A stretch of 6,799 nucleotides of DNA. Origin: Lachnoclostridium sp. UBA6475. Lineage in GTDB: Bacteria; Bacillota; Clostridia; Lachnospirales; Lachnospiraceae. The notes beneath the pieces were generated by a model. It saw nothing but the letters and a program-made list of their open reading frames with translations, ran no database searches and had not been told where the DNA came from. The stretch covers positions 1-6,799 of the forward strand of contig DJNB01000014.1 of assembly GCA_002435545.1 (NCBI GenBank), in the 5' to 3' direction. A program made the translations under genes and the position numbers. Position 1 is the stretch's first letter. Each line of letters opens with the position of its first letter. Positions 5,216 to 6,799 of the stretch are shown in pieces.

Positions 5216-6667
5216 ATGGATTTGATGAAATATACTGCCGTCGCTCTCGGAAAGAAGATCAAAGCGGGAGAAGTGACGGTAAAAGAAGCAGCGCAGGCTG
5301 CCTTAGACCAGATAAAAAAATCAGAAGAAACATTAAACAGTTATGTGACGGTATTGGAAGAAAATGACATTTTTGCCCGCGCGGAAGAAGTGCAGAAGCA
5401 GATCGATGCCGGCGAATTGACAGGGCCGCTTGCCGGAGTTCCGGTTGCCATCAAAGACAACATGTGTACGAAAGGCGTACTGACAACCTGCAGTTCAAAA
5501 ATTCTTGCCAACTTCAAACCGACCTATACCGCAGAGGCGGTGGCAAACCTTGAAAAGGCGGGCGCCGTTATCATTGGAAAGACCAATATGGACGAATTTG
5601 CGATGGGAAGTACGACGGAGACATCCGCGTATGGAATCACGAGAAACCCACACAATACCAACCACGTACCGGGCGGTTCTTCGGGCGGTTCCTGTGTAGC
5701 GGTAGCCGCAGGAGAATGTTCGTATGCGCTTGGTTCCGATACCGGTGGATCGATCCGCCAGCCAAGTTCTTTTTGCGGTGTGACCGGATTGAAACCGACG
5801 TATGGAACGGTTTCCCGTTATGGTCTGATCGCGTACGGATCTTCTCTTGACCAGATCGGACCGGTGGCAAAAGATGTGACGGACTGTGCGGCTATTTTGG
5901 AGGCTATTTCTTCCTATGATAAGAAGGACAGCACATCGATTCCACGCGAAGACCTGGATTTCACATCGGCACTTGTTGATGATGTCAAAGGCATGAAGAT
6001 CGGTATTCCGAGAGATTATATGGGCGAAGGACTTGACCCACAGGTCAAAGCTGCCGTATTGAAAGCGGCGGATGTGCTGAAAGAAAAAGGTGCAATCGTG
6101 GAAGAGTTTGATCTGAGCCTTGTGGAATATGCAATTCCGGCGTATTATGTCATTGCGTCAGCGGAAGCAAGTTCAAACTTGTCACGTTTTGATGGTGTCA
6201 AATACGGATATCGTACGAAAGAATACGAGGGACTGCATAATATGTATAAAAAGACACGTTCCGAAGGATTTGGTCCGGAAGTAAAACGCCGTATCATGCT
6301 TGGTTCCTTTGTTTTGAGCAGTGGATATTACGATGCGTATTATTTGAAAGCACTTCGTACAAAAGCATTGATCAAAAAGGCATTTGATGATGCCTTTGCC
6401 AAATACGATGTGATCCTTGCGCCGGCAGCACCGACAACGGCGCCGGAGATTGGAAAGAGCCTCAGCGATCCGATCAAAATGTATCTTGGTGACATATATA
6501 CAATTTCTGTCAATCTTGCCGGCCTTCCGGGAATCTGCCTTCCTTGCGGAAAGGACGACAAAGGGCTTCCGATCGGCGTACAGATGATCGGAGATTGTTT
6601 CAAAGAAAAGACAATTATCCGCGCGGCTTACAGTTACGAGCAGGCGCGTGGTGACATAGAAGCATAA
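5216..6667 (+). CDS. gatA: Asp-tRNA(Asn)/Glu-tRNA(Gln) amidotransferase subunit A (glutaminase)
   Basis: Amidase-signature enzyme of 483 aa, full length for the family (about 485). It releases ammonia from glutamine, which is channelled to GatB to amidate Asp-tRNA-Asn or Glu-tRNA-Gln. The Ser-cisSer-Lys triad is intact: Lys80 in 'VAIKDN', Ser155 in 'GGSSGGS' and Ser179 in 'DTGGSIRQP'. The spacings, 75 and 24 residues, equal those in the Staphylococcus aureus enzyme (K79, S154, S178). Further hallmarks are 'GKTNMDEFAMGSTTE', 'GLKPTYGTVSRYGL', and 'GLPGICLPCG' near the C terminus. ATG 5216 is preceded by AAGGAGG (5203-5209), which overlaps the gatC stop. The gene lies 11 bp from gatC, so co-translation is likely. 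Nothing appears truncated. Confidence 0.98.
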   Translation: MDLMKYTAVALGKKIKAGEVTVKEAAQAALDQIKKSEETLNSYVTVLEENDIFARAEEVQKQIDAGELTGPLAGVPVAIKDNMCTKGVLTTCSSKILANFKPTYTAEAVANLEKAGAVIIGKTNMDEFAMGSTTETSAYGITRNPHNTNHVPGGSSGGSCVAVAAGECSYALGSDTGGSIRQPSSFCGVTGLKPTYGTVSRYGLIAYGSSLDQIGPVAKDVTDCAAILEAISSYDKKDSTSIPREDLDFTSALVDDVKGMKIGIPRDYMGEGLDPQVKAAVLKAADVLKEKGAIVEEFDLSLVEYAIPAYYVIASAEASSNLSRFDGVKYGYRTKEYEGLHNMYKKTRSEGFGPEVKRRIMLGSFVLSSGYYDAYYLKALRTKALIKKAFDDAFAKYDVILAPAAPTTAPEIGKSLSDPIKMYLGDIYTISVNLAGLPGICLPCGKDDKGLPIGVQMIGDCFKEKTIIRAAYSYEQARGDIEA

Positions 6668-6680
6668 GGAGGAATGTAAG

Positions 6681-6799
6681 ATGGCAAAACAATACGAAAC
6701 CGTCATTGGTCTTGAAGTCCATGTGGAACTTGCGACAAAGACGAAGATTTTTTGTGGATGCAGCACTGCATTTGGTGGCGCTCCGAATACACATACCTG
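6681..6799 (+). CDS. gatB: Asp-tRNA(Asn)/Glu-tRNA(Gln) amidotransferase subunit B, N-terminal 39 codons, cut by the right edge
   Basis: GatB binds the mischarged tRNA, activates its carboxylate with ATP and transfers ammonia delivered from GatA. The visible start 'YETVIGLEVHVEL' is the conserved GatB N terminus. It is followed by 'KIFCGCSTAFGGAPNTHT', the form with a Cys-x-Cys found in zinc-binding GatB proteins, where a CPVC usually follows. The last two bases of the window, TG, are compatible with that Cys codon. ATG 6681 has AAGGAGG at 6667-6673, seven bases upstream, and sits 13 bp after the gatA stop. The rest of the protein (usually about 475 aa in all) is outside the window. Confidence 0.96.
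   Translation, partial: MAKQYETVIGLEVHVELATKTKIFCGCSTAFGGAPNTHT

Noticed and set aside
1..6799. CRISPR arrays, insertion sequences, attachment sites, tRNA or rRNA genes.
   Set aside because: I saw no regularly spaced repeats, transposase genes, terminal inverted repeats or tRNA cloverleaf; the T-box core only mimics tRNA acceptor complementarity.

Overview
The window looks like a chromosomal segment of a Gram-positive, fairly AT-rich Clostridia-type bacterium, most likely Lachnospiraceae or a relative (inference). The signs are AGGAGG-type ribosome binding sites before most genes, a T-box leader, a BlaI/M56 regulatory pair, and an archaeal-type AspRS encoded directly upstream of gatC-gatA-gatB. 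All genes read on the + strand.

Layout. (1) Positions 2-241 hold the end of a reading frame that is open to the left edge. It resembles the C-terminal tail of Rpn/PD-(D/E)XK-type proteins, or could be a 59-aa protein starting at 62. (2) A strong intrinsic terminator follows at 327-365. (3) A near-consensus promoter (376-404) is straddled by two almost identical 17-bp dyads. It drives a BlaI/MecI-type winged-helix repressor (439-816) and a BlaR1-like M56 membrane zinc protease (819-3074). The protease's large external domain does not look like the penicillin-sensing domain of BlaR1. (4) A new promoter starts 10 bp after the protease gene and drives a complete T-box riboswitch (about 3119-3388) with Stem I, specifier, Stem III, antiterminator and competing terminator. 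(5) About 160 bases of leader follow, with two mutually exclusive hairpins and a possible 12-codon ORF overlapping the next start codon. (6) Then come aspS2 (3551-4891), gatC (4911-5204), gatA (5216-6667) and the first 39 codons of gatB (6681 to the right edge), spaced 11-19 bp apart and each with its own Shine-Dalgarno sequence.

How it works. The AspRS carries His37 and Pro93 at the two positions linked to relaxed anticodon recognition, so it should charge both tRNA-Asp and tRNA-Asn with aspartate. GatCAB then amidates Asp-tRNA-Asn to Asn-tRNA-Asn, and Glu-tRNA-Gln where that pathway exists. The T-box specifier reads GAAC. This holds AAC (Asn) in the canonical register and GAA (Glu) one base upstream, the same arrangement as the two-codon T-box described for the transamidation operon of Clostridium acetobutylicum. 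The blaI-M56 pair is a separate unit, probably autoregulated and induced by an unknown envelope signal.

The genes belong to known families. The most interesting features are regulatory: the dual-register specifier paired with a UGGU acceptor-binding bulge, the duplicated operator, the lipoprotein-like last membrane segment and novel sensor domain of the M56 protein, and the switch-like leader between the T-box terminator and aspS2.
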